Shown here piece by piece: positions 46,608 through 58,259 of a DNA stretch of 64,000 nucleotides (its first letter is position 1; every line of letters starts with the position of its first letter). Under the pieces are notes generated by a model, which was not told the DNA's origin, searched no databases, and saw nothing but the letters and a program-made list of their open reading frames with translations. A program made the translations under genes and the position numbers. Source of the DNA: Monilinia fructicola (lineage: Eukaryota > Ascomycota > Leotiomycetes > Helotiales > Sclerotiniaceae); NCBI GenBank assembly GCA_008692225.1, contig VICG01000002.1, positions 3,553,501 through 3,617,500 of the forward strand, read 5' to 3'.

Positions 46608-47862
46608 TCAGAGGGCAACCACTCGTAGGGCAGGCTTTCGCTTTTTACTTTCTGCTGTTTGAGTAAAACTATATTCAACCCCGGCTGGTCCATCGATGGT
46701 GTCGAAGGAGAAAGACTTTATTTCGGCGTTGTAGAAACCATGGAATTTCTTCTTGGTCTTGCGACCTGCAACATAGGATGTTAGTATGATATTTGAAAGG
46801 GGGCGTTTAAGTTGAGTGTGGCCAGCTATTGCAGACTGTAGTTGCGCTTAAATGCAAACAGTGTATTCGAAGGATTAAAAATTGTACGTCGTACCAACCC
46901 CTGAAGCATGAAAAGTCAATCAAAAACAAAAGTAATAAAATCTCTACTTACATCCACCCAGTTCTTTCACTAGCATCGTCTTTAAAAATGCAGCGTGGGA
47001 TACAATGGCTATCTCATATGGTACATCCTTCGATGTAACAATCTCTCCATCTCGAATCTTCTCCTGTACCGACTTGGCGAAATTGAAAAGTTGTCTCTTG
47101 ACCTTACGAGCTCGAGCGGCAGCACTTTTCTCAGTATTAACCTCCCAACCAGGTAGCACGAGCGCATCAAAATCAATATACTCTCCATATTTTTCCTTAA
47201 TTTCAGCCAACGGAGAACCAGTGCTACTCTCTCCTTTACCCCGTTCTAGCAATACAGAATATTAGTCGTCGTGTCCATTGTAACTTAGAGCTATGGTCTC
47301 TTACCTCGAAATGAAGAATCAGCAGTGGCTCTTACTTTGCCGCTTTCCAAAACATCTTGGAAGGTGATGAGGGTGGTTTCGATGGCACGTGTCATTGGAG
47401 AGCATAAGATGACTCGGATGTTACTTTCCAAGGGGAATATGCGTCTTGCTCTCTCGCATTGCAATTTACCATTGGGTGTGAGTCCGGGATCTTTGACTTT
47501 GTAGCGGTTGGGACCAGTCTTGATGTTATTGTAGGCCTGGGAAAGAATGATCAGCTTTGTTCTTTCATCATTCATAGTTTGGAGCAGGGAGCTCTTACTT
47601 CTCCATGTCGCATAAAATGAAATACTACAGGATGAGCTGGTTGACTAATGGGAGATGGATCTTTGATCTCTAATATTTCAATCAATGGCTTATCGGTAGA
47701 TGGATTGTCATGAATAAGATTCGGTAAGGAAGTCGGTATGCTGTCATCTTCTCTCAGTTCTTTGGTTTGCTCAGGCTGAGTGTTTGGATCAATGGTGGAT
47801 GGTGCCACAGGAGGTAAGTTCTGGTCTGGTAGAAGCATTTCGATTACAAGATGAGAAGTCAT
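46608..47862 (-). CDS. Histidine phosphatase superfamily protein (phosphoglycerate mutase-like)
   Basis: Exons 47862-47599, 47536-47305, 47245-46952 and 46765-46608 give 315 aa. The catalytic motif RHGE is at about residues 85-88, at the end of VVFHFMRHGE. It is followed by DPGLTPNGKLQCERARRIF and RVILCSPMTRAIETTLITF. The second catalytic histidine is in IAIVSHAAFLKTML. The pattern is that of the fungal phosphoglycerate mutase-like phosphatases of unknown substrate rather than glycolytic Gpm1. The first 75 residues are a Pro-rich, probably disordered extension. The last exon adds a basic end (KTKKKFHGFYNAEIKSFSF). Introns are 62, 59 and 186 bp; all junctions keep frame. Confidence 0.87.
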
Positions 47863-50058
47863 GTGGTAGTAAGATACAAGTAGACTCGATGTGTGAAATG
47901 TATGATCTGACTCAACGCATATAATTCGATGTGTATAAAGTTGTATGATATACCACTTTCCAGATGTTGATTATGTAGAATGATACTATGAAAAATATCA
48001 AGCACGGGAACCTGGAGGGTCGGTTACCTTAAGTAAACAAAAAGTGTAGTCTAAATCCCAATACAGCAGTCTCCTTTTGTCGCCTTTTCATCAACGATTC
48101 AATTGGATGTGAGATGGAATGAATGGAGTATGTGATCAAGTGTACCGTACAAAAATAAAGCCAAACGCCTAGGAAATTCCATATTTGTTCGAGGTCTCAC
48201 AATATATAAATACTACATGGAGCCTTCGGGAAGCTAAAAGCTCGATACCAACCCAACCCGTTTCTACTAGTCATTCTTCAAGTTGCCATACTTGCTACTA
48301 TAATTATTCAAATACAATTCATAATTTCCTCTTGAGATATTTGGTCTTGGATGGGTGGTGGTTGGAGCAGGAAGAGTAGCCACCGGGAAATCCTTTACAA
48401 AGGACATAGATTAATTGAGCGTGCAGCAGGAGTGTATGTATACTTCTTGATGAAATGATTGATGTAAGACATAAACACTCATCAGTATTGATATTTCTCC
48501 ATATAACCTTACAGTCAGGATAGACTCCTTGAAGGCCTAGTAGAAATCTGAAGAGTCAGCATATCCATTAGAGGAAGAAGGTTCCTGCAACAAAGAAGGT
48601 ATCTATTCTACGGTGATTATATTATCTTGAATATAAACTACACCAGTTAATTACTGTACTGCATGTCACAAGCTCATGAAGTTCAGATTGCGCAGCTAAC
48701 CAGTGCCGTATCAAATATAGAAGATATAGACTTCTATACCATCAAGTTATATACAAACCGTAATCGTAGAACCATAAATTACCAAGTTCATAACACCCAC
48801 TAATGAAAAAGAACTCGATCCACATTTGATGGTATGGAAAAAAAGGTCGATGAAAAGCCACAATCTATGGTGACATTCACTCATCTCCTCAATCCCATTC
48901 ATTCTCCACCCTGACCTCCCTCCTTCCATCCCCAAAAAGCCAAAATAAAAAAAAAGGAACAAAAACAACAACAAACATGGCAAAAACCAGATTTAGGCGC
49001 GTCTAGGCACTTGGGAAAACCCCCGCGGGATTTTATAAGAACAGCAACTGCGAGATGCCACTGTTATCAGGGACACTCACTCATCCTCAGATGATTACAG
49101 CGCAGTGGTCGACCAACTGCGCCAAGGCGACACGATGAGATGTTTGATGTGAGGGGGGGGCTGGTTTTAGTATCTATTGTTGGGGAGTGTTGATGTGGCG
49201 TAGAGTGGTTTTAGGTATGCATGTATGAATGAACGTATGTCCCGGGTGTCTATGGAAGTGCCTCTATGGTGTCCACGGGTGGTTGTTGTGTTGATACTAG
49301 CACTTTCTTTATCTCAGATAATTCTCACTTCTGGATGTGACGGTGTGTTTCATTTATTATGTTTCCGTTTCCGATCACAGGCATAAATGGTTCTATAATA
49401 ATCCGAATTTCATTCTACCCTACAACGAAATATATCCAGACCTTGAAGAGAATAGATAGATAAGGGCAATCAAGCAATGAACCCATACTTATCAAAAGTT
49501 CCTCTACCTTCATCTAGAGCACTGAAAACTTGTATCTGGTCTGCTAGCCTGGGTTGTTGTCAACCTGCGCACAACATCTGGCATGAAGAGTTTTCTGAAT
49601 AGAGGACTGTTGCGTTTTACTACTCTATCTCAGATACTCTCTTCTTCTCTTCTAGCTACCAAAATTGGGATGCGCACAAATTCTATATTGTCTCAAGGTA
49701 TCGGGGAATTCAAATCGAGGAAAATTAGGTAAGATAGATCCAAACCTTACCTTCTCAAGTTATGGAGCTCCGATACAGTCACGGTTAAGTCTAGAAAAGC
49801 ATGTACTGTACCATAGATTGAAGTGTTTCATTATAATAGGTGTGCTAGATAGAGCCATTGAAGTATCTCCTCGTAAATAACAGTCAAATAAGAACCAGAG
49901 CACACATATATGACCGCATCCACTGAACGAAACACAAAGATGCGAGATTGTGTAAACCAGTAAGCTCCCAAATCATCCCCCATAGTGACCAAGTCCTAGT
50001 AGACCATATATCAGTCAAGTCCGTAATATTCCGTCCTCCAATGTGATATACCTCAAAC
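47863..50058. other. 2.2-kb spacer, no gene seen
   Basis: Upstream of the phosphatase gene and downstream of the 50059 gene. No credible ORF, tRNA or rRNA was seen. Pyrimidine- and A-rich tracts near 48900-48970 are low complexity. Confidence 0.5.
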
Positions 50059-51029
50059 TCAAAGAATCAAATCGTAATCATTGCCTGTGCTCTCCGACCC
50101 ACCAAGAGACAAACCATCCAGAGCAGACAACAACGCCTGCTCATCCCTAAGCTGTCTTGCTCTTAGCATCGCAGTACGCGCCTGATACTCTTGTTCGTAC
50201 AAAGTCTGCCAGTCTTTTGGATTCGGTGCCTGATCATGTATGTCTTTGAACTGGTCTGCTGTCTCCTTGGCAGTCTTCTCAGCATTGGATGTCATCAGAG
50301 CGTCCGATTTCAGACGATGGGTAAGTCTCTCTGCAAGTGTTTCTTCTTTCTTCTTTGGCTTTCTCTTTCTAGTTTTCTTGACATAACTTTCCGTTGAATT
50401 GTTAGGTTGGGTATTGCCAACACCATTCTTCTTCTTTTTCGCCTTCTTGGACTTTGACTTTGGGACAGTGACGGCGTGGTTGCCTAGATGGTTCGATAAA
50501 GTGGCCTTCTCGTTTCCTGGAAGCTTTTGCTGACTACGAGTTTTATGGTCCGCTCTCGGCTTAGTTGGGGCTCCTGATATACCCTTTCTCTTCGCGCATT
50601 TGTTGACGGCTTTATCTGTTGCTGACTGCAGAGCTCGGATTGTTGGTTGTAGCATACGCGCCATATCGGCTTGTTGCTGAATTTCACCAGTGTTGTTAGA
50701 GGAGTGTGACTGAGGCTTCTTCTGGCTGGCCAAATTGTTTGCGATTCCAGTCATGGGGCAATCGAGCCCTGACATGGCAATATCATCAGTCGCATTGTTA
50801 TTGCCTGTTTCACGAGTGAGATGATTGACCTTGAGATTATGTAGAGAAATTGAGAAATCTCACCACTGGAAACTCTAAGAGTCTGCACATTAATCTTGAG
50901 AGAAGAGGTTTGAGTTTGATTCTTTTTCGCATCGTGATTTGTGTAGTCCGCATGTACCTGGAAAGAACTACCTTCCATGCTTTGAACTGGTGACTGAAAT
51001 GCTGAGAACACATTTGGAAATATATCCAT
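50059..51029 (-). CDS. Unknown Lys-rich protein
   Basis: Exons 51029-50864 and 50804-50059 with a 59-bp intron give 303 aa. The middle is very basic (KSKSKKAKKKKNG, KKTRKRKPKKKEE), as in nuclear or nucleolar proteins. The C-terminal 90 residues look helical with heptad-like spacing (TLAERLTHRLKSDALM, ARTAMLRARQLRDEQALL), ending in an acidic tail. No named domain was recognised. The splice is well supported: without it the first ORF runs into a stop and the second has no N-terminus. It might be a ribosome-biogenesis or chromatin factor, but this is a guess from composition. Confidence 0.6.
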
Positions 51030-52055
51030 GATTGAAATGCAAGTGACAGCACTTGATCTTTGGAGTTGTAATGTATGATGAAAGTAAAATGTTTAATGCA
51101 AAAACAATGAAGTAAAAGACGTGTTTGTACTTTGTGTCTTTCAAAATAGCTCGCTTAAGCAGATAACGCGCGGCGAATACTTTCGTTATAATTCACTTAA
51201 AAATGGATGTTTGGAGGCGAGGTTTATGTGCAAAAGTGATGAATGAGCTGTCATCATCATGGCTATCGTCGCAGTGTTTAGTTCTCTTTCCGTCATGGGC
51301 ATCTTGAAGACGTCACAGTTGAACATTCACGAAAAGGTAGTTATCATATCTAGAAGGAAGCATGAATAAATCAACCTTCGTATCAAAGTTGATACCGTGA
51401 AAATCGCCTCTGAAAAGGCTGTTCATTGTTTAAATATACTTAAGGAGCTGTTCACTTCAACTTAAACGTTGGCTGACCATTGATCACTTGTAGTAGACCA
51501 TCTGATTAATGAACTGCATCAATATATGGTGTCAATTTGGAGTTTGAGTTGAGCCATTATTACGTTTTTCAGCTTTCATGTCTCATTGTATGTACTTCCT
51601 GTATAGATGAGATGAGGGCATAGCTTCATCGTTTCTCTGAGAGAGGAATGATACGCCATCATGATAATATCTTGAAGCCGACCTTATTCGCTGATGAAGA
51701 GCCATGCATATGAATGAGAATGAATAAGTGAAAGTGTAATACCTGGATACATGCAATGCCCAGATGGTAGCTTTTCCAACTAAAGTCGGATATAAAAAGG
51801 GGGAACATTGAATGAAGTGAAGTCAAGATAAACGCTAGCGCACTGGCGCCCGATCTAATCTAATCTTATCTCAACCCCGCAAACGCAAAAAAAATATTTC
51901 CTTCACATCAGAACTTCAAACTTATAACCTTCCATCTCCACTGCCTTATCAGTCCTCACTATCACTTCTCTCTTGCATATGAACAAAACTCTGGGGATCA
52001 GCGATTTAAGAAGGAATTGATCTACCATTATTTCATAAAGCGCATATTACCAAAT
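51030..52055. promoter_or_regulatory. Divergent spacer upstream of TRM112
   Basis: Region between the start of the 50059-51029 gene (-) and TRM112 (+). It is AT-rich, with a pyrimidine-rich leader (CTTCCATCTCCACTGCC) near 51930 that precedes the TRM112 start. No gene was seen. Confidence 0.45.
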
Positions 52056-52524
52056 ATGAAGCTCCTGACCCTCAACTTCCTCACTTGCGCTGTCAAAGCT
52101 TGTAAATCCACCAGCGCGAGTTTCCCTCTACACCCCAAAGAATGTTCACTTGTTAGCAACGATATGCAACTGAATACCGCTTTACTATTAAACATTCTGC
52201 CAAGGATTGATTGGAAAGCGCTCTGTATTATTGCTTCCGAGGTATTTTTCTATCCTAGCACCCTCGTCACCCACTGAACTCGAGGAGCGCGAATACTTGA
52301 ATAAGAGAATGCTAACATCAAACCAGCTCTCTTTCCCAGACCTCCCCCCAACACCACCCACGCCAGAAGCCCTTCAAGAAGACGAAAAAATGATGAAAGA
52401 ACTACACACGCTGCTCATGGAGACCGAAATCGACGAAGGAAGTTTAGTCTGTGCGAATTGCGGACATGAGTACAGAGTGAAGGAGGGTATTGGAAATTTC
52501 TTATTGCCAGGGCATTTGGTTTAA
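52056..52524 (+). CDS. TRM112: Trm112, activator of tRNA/rRNA/eRF1 methyltransferases
   Basis: Small zinc-binding partner that stabilises and activates the methyltransferases Trm9, Trm11, Mtq2 and Bud23, so it serves tRNA, rRNA and release-factor methylation. Exons 52056-52241 and 52327-52524 give 127 aa, the family length. The 85-bp intron has a clear branch site (GCTAACATC) and CCAG acceptor. Features are the N-terminus MKLLTLNFLTCAVKAC, NILPRIDW, the helix MMKELHTLLMETEIDEG, and the zinc-side motif LVCANCGHEYRVKEGIGNF with the usual end LLPGHLV. Four cysteines fit the usual set. The downstream ORF that reads through the intron is an artefact. Confidence 0.92.
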
Positions 52525-54344
52525 ATTGAGTGACGATACTAAGGACTAATGCGTGCTCTGTGCTATTTCTGGATTAGAAAAGTTTGTTGGCGCTTGATGG
52601 GAAGGAAAGGGTATTAGATGGGAAAGATGCAATTTTATACAATGGCTGGCTTTGATGCTTTAAGAGACAGGGGGAAACATATTGGAAACGCTAGATGAAG
52701 AGGATAGAGCCGCGCTGTGGAATTGTGGGGAGAAAATGGAATGATACCCAAAGGACCAAATGTTCTCACCGAGTCAGGGCATCCTATTCACACGCAATCC
52801 AAGTTCTCCTTAAAATCATCAAGACCAACTAAGCAGACCAAGAAACAAGTACACTCAAGGCTTCTGATCTACTGCCGATGACCGAAGCCTCAACAAACGG
52901 CCACCGGATACACCAATCGCAAAGCCCAACCGAATGATCCTCATCACACCATCACGAGGAAAAGGAGCACCGGAGTAGGTAGAAATACCAATCGAAATAA
53001 TCCAATTAGCAATGACTCCCTTCCAAGTACAGTGTTCTGTCTTCAGCATATAGATATCACATGCTCTCATTATCTCACAACAATATTGATACTATCCATC
53101 CCAATCCACAGTCACCTTTCTAAACATGTCCCAATTTTCCAATTCTCTAATCTCCCAACCCTAACTCCACCCCGAACCCCAAACCCCAAACCCCAAACCC
53201 CAAACCCCATCCCAATCCCCATCCGCAACCCTCAACAAATTAATCTCCGGCCCTCTCATCAGTTCCCAACATCTCGTTTCCAGTGTAAAACGCGCCATGA
53301 AACAGTTGCTATCTATCACCAACCTTACCACTACTCTATTAGTTTACAATCATATCCATACTCCAATATGAATGCCCCAACACCCCAACATCGAACAAAG
53401 TCCAACCTCAAGCCCAACCCCTCAAAAGGAATAAGTACCACCCTCAATGTTGACGTTGAACGACCTTTTTAAATCCCAAATCAAGAGAGGTAAAGTACAG
53501 CGTTTCTAAACGTGATATATATAATATTGAGGATAGAATCGACAATATGAGAGAGTAGTAGGAATATATATCGCGTGGACTCTCTCTTATCCTGTATATA
53601 ACTACCTACGGAGGTATGCAAGGTATCTGAAAGACATCGAATGCGCATCATTAGCAAATCTTGCATTGAGCAACGTGCATGTTTCTCACCAGTAGTTTGT
53701 AGACTGAAATTCGAAGGAGATCTTTTGATATCAAATAGACATGCTACCATGAACAGACGTCAAGTAGACTTTCAGCGAATCAAATCCAGTTAGATTCGCA
53801 AATCTGGATTCAGAATTTCTCGACATGGGACTATCTATTTCTCCATATCCACATGCCAAAGTTGACCGCTAACCAGCCGACATAGAACCGACCACCCAAA
53901 TCGACTCGAGTCCTTTCGGTGTGGTAATTGCCCTGACAACTCTCAGGAGGTTAATTCTAATCTTACAAAAAATACATAGATGCCAATCCTAGCTCTAGCA
54001 TCTCGAACCTCGCTTGTCATCCACCCCGTTTTGATCTTCCCATTGCTATCGTACCAGTCTTCCTCCACGAATTACAGAGGAAAATGCCATTATCTTTGGG
54101 TCAAATCAAAAAGAAGTAGAAACCAGTCCCAACGCCTGAACGACTCGGTATGTTGAAAAGCGTACATGTTTTTTTAAGACCCCCAACCTTCCCACTCCCA
54201 TGAATTTATGCGTGTAAAACGACGAAAGCACAGAGGAACGGCTCCCAAAATGATCAAATCAGACTGGCTTATGGTATAATCACAAAGGCCGAATCTCAAA
54301 TGCCAATGTTGAAAATGTATGAGTAAGGAATGAAAAAGAAAAGA
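52525..54344. other. Convergent spacer with CCCCAAA microsatellite
   Basis: 3' regions of TRM112 (+) and SET1 (-). It contains a CCCCAAA repeat at about 53175-53209, five units. ORFs at 52855-53070, 53032-53472 and 53481-53750 are low complexity or unsupported. Confidence 0.5.
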
Positions 54345-57300
54345 TTAGTTGAGGAATCCTTTACACGCAGGTGTGCCGCACAGACATGGAATACGATCTG
54401 TACTACCAATTTCACGCTCGAATTTATAATCATAGGTGAGTTCCTCGTCTGGGGAATATTATTAGCCTACGTCATGAAAGGATCAAGATTGGATTAAACT
54501 TACTCTGTGCAATATCACGCAGCGCATAAATAACAATTCTCTTGCTTTTTTCCACCGTGATAATCTTTGCAGTGCAGTTTGGCATACAACTGTGATTGAT
54601 GAATCTTGCGATGCCACCTTTCTTTGTTGCATCAATGACGGTATTTTCATCGATCCTGAACAAGTAACTACTTCCGATACCGCTCTTGAGATATCTGTTC
54701 TCTCGGAGGTCTGCGACTTGTTGTCGAACCTTTTCACCAACATACTCGATGATCATATCATTCATAGCTATGTTCTCCATGGCATAAAGACCCCAATTAT
54801 GGATTGCAGAACGAGCAAATTTGACAGGCTTCTTACGTTTCTTAAGTTGATTGAAACGCAAGACATCAGCATCACCACCGAGAGTCTTCTTTTGATCGTT
54901 GAGGTCGGCAAAGAAACGACGGTTGTTGACACGGTTAGCACGACCAGATGTTCTGGCGACCAACTTCTCTGCCGCAAGCTTAGCTGCTTCAGCTGCTTCT
55001 GCAACAGTATCTTTGCCGGCTCTCTTCGCTTGCGCTTCACGTTCCTCACGTGCTCTTTGAACCTTGATACGATGAGGAAGATAAAGAGACTTTTCAGAAT
55101 TGAGAATCTTCTTGGTACCTTCAGTACGAGCACAGCCCGTCGAAGTCTCCACATAGTATCCAGGAACAGTAGTCTCATCCTTGACAATACCTTTGTATCC
55201 ATTTCGGTTGAGAGCCTTGATTTGCCCTTGCCTCCACGCCCAGGTAACAGGGTCGCTAAGTTTGTAGTCAGTCTTGAAGATTTCAAATGCTGGTCCAGCA
55301 TCTTCGTCATCCTTGAGAATATTCTGCAGTCCATCAATATCGAGGATATTTTCGAAGTCGTCATCAACAGTGGGTTTAGGTGCTTCGCCGGACATGCCCC
55401 ATTCGACTGATGTCTCCACGGGTGCGGTATCGACAATGTTTTCCTCAAACTCAGACTCCTCGACTTCCTCTGGAACAATTTCATTATCCAGAATACCCTC
55501 TTGCTGTCTCTTGAGGGCTTCCCTTTCTTCAAATATCTGCTTCTTGGACTTCTTCCTCTTTGCCGATTTCGCGGCTTTCTTTTTCGCCGCAACAGCCAAA
55601 GCAGCTTCTGTCTCAGATTCTGTCTTTTGAAAACCATCAAGATCAGGAATACCTGCCTCAAGAATGCGAGTTTCTGGGAGAGGCTCAATTTTAGCCACAG
55701 AAACACCAAACAGTTCCTCATCAGTCTTCTTTTGACGCTTTTTCGCAGCCTCCACGTGCAACTCTAATTTTCGCTTCTTGGATGGTAAATTAGGCTCAGA
55801 TAAATTGACGTCACTAACAGAATCTCCATCCCTGGTATCCACAGAAGGAGATCTCTCTTTAGTGTAACGATGGCTAATTGAATCCGTATCATCATCTGAA
55901 GCTTCATCATCCGTACTCATGCGACTTCTCGGGCGTGACTCTATCTCTTCAGTGCCTCGTGTCCTAGAGCGAGCTTCATTATCATCATCCGAATCCTCAT
56001 CCTCCATGCCCATAAGGAAATGCATAGGTCGAACGTAGGCTTTCCGTGTTGGCCTGGCAAAGGGATCAGTAAAGCCGACATTGCGTTTTTTATCTGCTTT
56101 GGCCCTCTTTCGGATTCTAGGCAAAGCTGTAATGTTGACCTTTCCTGTAGTTGAAACATTGCGGTCCTCAAATCTTGAATTAGGGGTGCCGATGGCAGCA
56201 CTATCATCCTGATCTTCCTCCTCAATGAATGGCAATTTCACATTTGGGTCATGAATATTCAACTTCCGCCGTTTGGCCACGTGATTCAGTGGATCCATAA
56301 AATTTCGAAGGATTGGAGTTGCTATCCGTTCTTTGACCTTGTCCATAAGATGTGTCATCAATTCGCGTTTGATGACTTCTATAGCTTCACGTGCAGGATC
56401 GAAGTTCTTTGCCCGTTCACGTTTTTCCTCCTCAAGGTCCGCCTCTTCTTCCTTCCTTATCTCCTCGAGTTCTCTTTTCCTCTTTTGTTCAGTCAAGCGC
56501 GGATCAGGACTATGAGTCCGGCGATGGTGTCCTCGTTCGGGTGCACGATGGTCAAGTCGTCGGCCAGCGGTACCCCATTTATAAAGCTTCATGACCATTT
56601 CATAGGAAAATAGCGCTGTGCGATTGCAAGACTCGTAACACCTCTCTGCCTCGAACCTCCCTTCCTCGCTGGGTGCAAAAACCACATAATAGCCAGTTCT
56701 ATCGAGTCTAACATCCTCCAAGAAATGATTCTTCAGTCGTTTCTTCAAATGTACAACTGTGGCCGGAACAACTGGGACAAAATCCTTCGAAATAAATATG
56801 TACGGGTCGTCCTCCAATTGTTGGGCAACGGGTTCGTCCTCAATTATTGTCTGCTGGCGCGGTTTTGTGGGAATCACAGATGGCACAATGCCTGGTCTGA
56901 ATTGAGGTCTGCCAGATAGAGCAGCGGGACCCTTTGGGGCGGTCGGTGGAGGTCCAGAGGTTTTAACAGCTTTCGGATTTTGGAGGTGGTGGCTCTTTTG
57001 GGGGGAGGGGTAAAGGTTCGGGTCTGGCCTTTTCCAATGCATTCTCAAGCATGCGGGTGCTGCGCTTCCCCTGTGGATCGAACTGTACCTTGATTCTTGG
57101 TCCCAGCCCTACGACGCTACTTCCTCTCATGACTGCTTTCTTTGCAGCCTCGGCCGCGGTTAAAATTGTGCCATCCTTCCTTTTGGTATCTCGATATCGA
57201 AATGTGCCAAAGCCCAAGCAGCTGCCTGTCTCGGGATGTAATTTATTGCTGCTCTCCGCAATTTGGCCATAATGTGTAAAAACGTTTGTGACCTTCATGA

Positions 57301-58259
57301 AATTTATTAATGGGTCATATCCGGTGACAACAATCTCTGTAGGTGGGCCTGGTCCATAGTGAGTTTTTGGATTGTATTTGTACTTAGGTAGCATGAATGG
57401 CGAATGGTTGAGGCGTGACAAGGCATTGTGGTAATCAGTATTGATATAGGACAATCTGCTTCCTTTTGCTAGCCGCGGGTCCGCTGGGGGAGCGTCATCT
57501 TTCTGAAAAGCCATTAGCCAGACATTCTCACACACAAAAGATGACACTCCCCGCAGCAGATTGTATACGTACCAAACCAAACTCCTTATAATGTGGGCGA
57601 CGATTAAGCTTTTCTTTCGTAGAATGTATTGAAGGATCGTGGAAAGGATCATATGTGCACTTTTTCCCCTTTACACCTCGTGTTGGGTCTCGAGCGAGGA
57701 CTCGTGGCTCGGTGGGAGTATTCTCTGCCGGGGCAGGATTGTGTGTAGCGACGATGTGCTCAGGTTTTGTACCATCAAGAGCGACGCGAGATGTAGCGGT
57801 GATAGGCGTATCAGCCTTGGCATTGCCAGGACTCGCAACACCATTAGGTGAGGAGTTGACATTGGTGAGTGGTGTTAAGTCGTTAATGTTTCGCGAGCCA
57901 CCACATGCATGCATGCTGCTGGAAAGCTGATGGTTGGCACTGAAAAGGGATGAGCCAGTACTTGAGTGTGAACTTGCTGAGCCTACACCATTCAGGATAT
58001 CGCCTTGTGCAGATTCGTTATCTTCTGTCGACAGAGTAGGAGGATCCGCTATGTAAATTGATATATCTTCTGAAAGACGTGTGATAGATGCATTGTCAGT
58101 CAAAGCCTTCGCATTAGTATTGGTGTCAGCAACAGAAAGGGTGCTTGGTGAATCTGCCTGCTGAGCCTTTGATTTTTCCCTTTCCTTCGCTTTGTCCTTC
58201 GCAGCTCGAGGAGCTGATGGAAAGAATTGTGCGAAGCTCGCCCCAGATGCGCGAGACAT
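54345..58259 (-). CDS. SET1: Set1 histone H3 lysine-4 methyltransferase (COMPASS catalytic subunit)
   Basis: Nuclear enzyme that methylates H3K4. Exons 58259-57573, 57502-54504 and 54448-54345 encode about 1262 aa. The order is a Ser-rich N-terminus, an RRM-type region at about 275-370 ([29 protein letters not shown]), a second RNA-binding-like segment ([19 protein letters not shown]), charged linkers with coiled coils, N-SET (about 950-1100), SET and post-SET. SET motifs are [23 protein letters not shown] and [11 protein letters not shown]; post-SET is [13 protein letters not shown], reached only through the last 55-bp intron. The summed exons exceed a multiple of three by one base. The extra base lies at about 56980-57025, in the Pro-rich stretch after [13 protein letters not shown]; the G6 run at 57001-57006 or adjacent runs are candidates. 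The protein otherwise looks complete. Confidence 0.93.

Noticed and set aside
52207..52524. A 105-aa ORF as the TRM112 start
   Set aside because: It reads through an 85-bp intron with a good branch site and loses the conserved N-terminus.
53175..53209. CCCCAAA repeats as an internal telomere-like tract
   Set aside because: The unit is not the fungal TTAGGG/CCCTAA repeat and only about five units occur; it is an ordinary microsatellite.
54592..55721. Long ORFs opposite and in other frames of SET1
   Set aside because: They are shadows of the SET1 coding sequence, which has clear SET and post-SET motifs.
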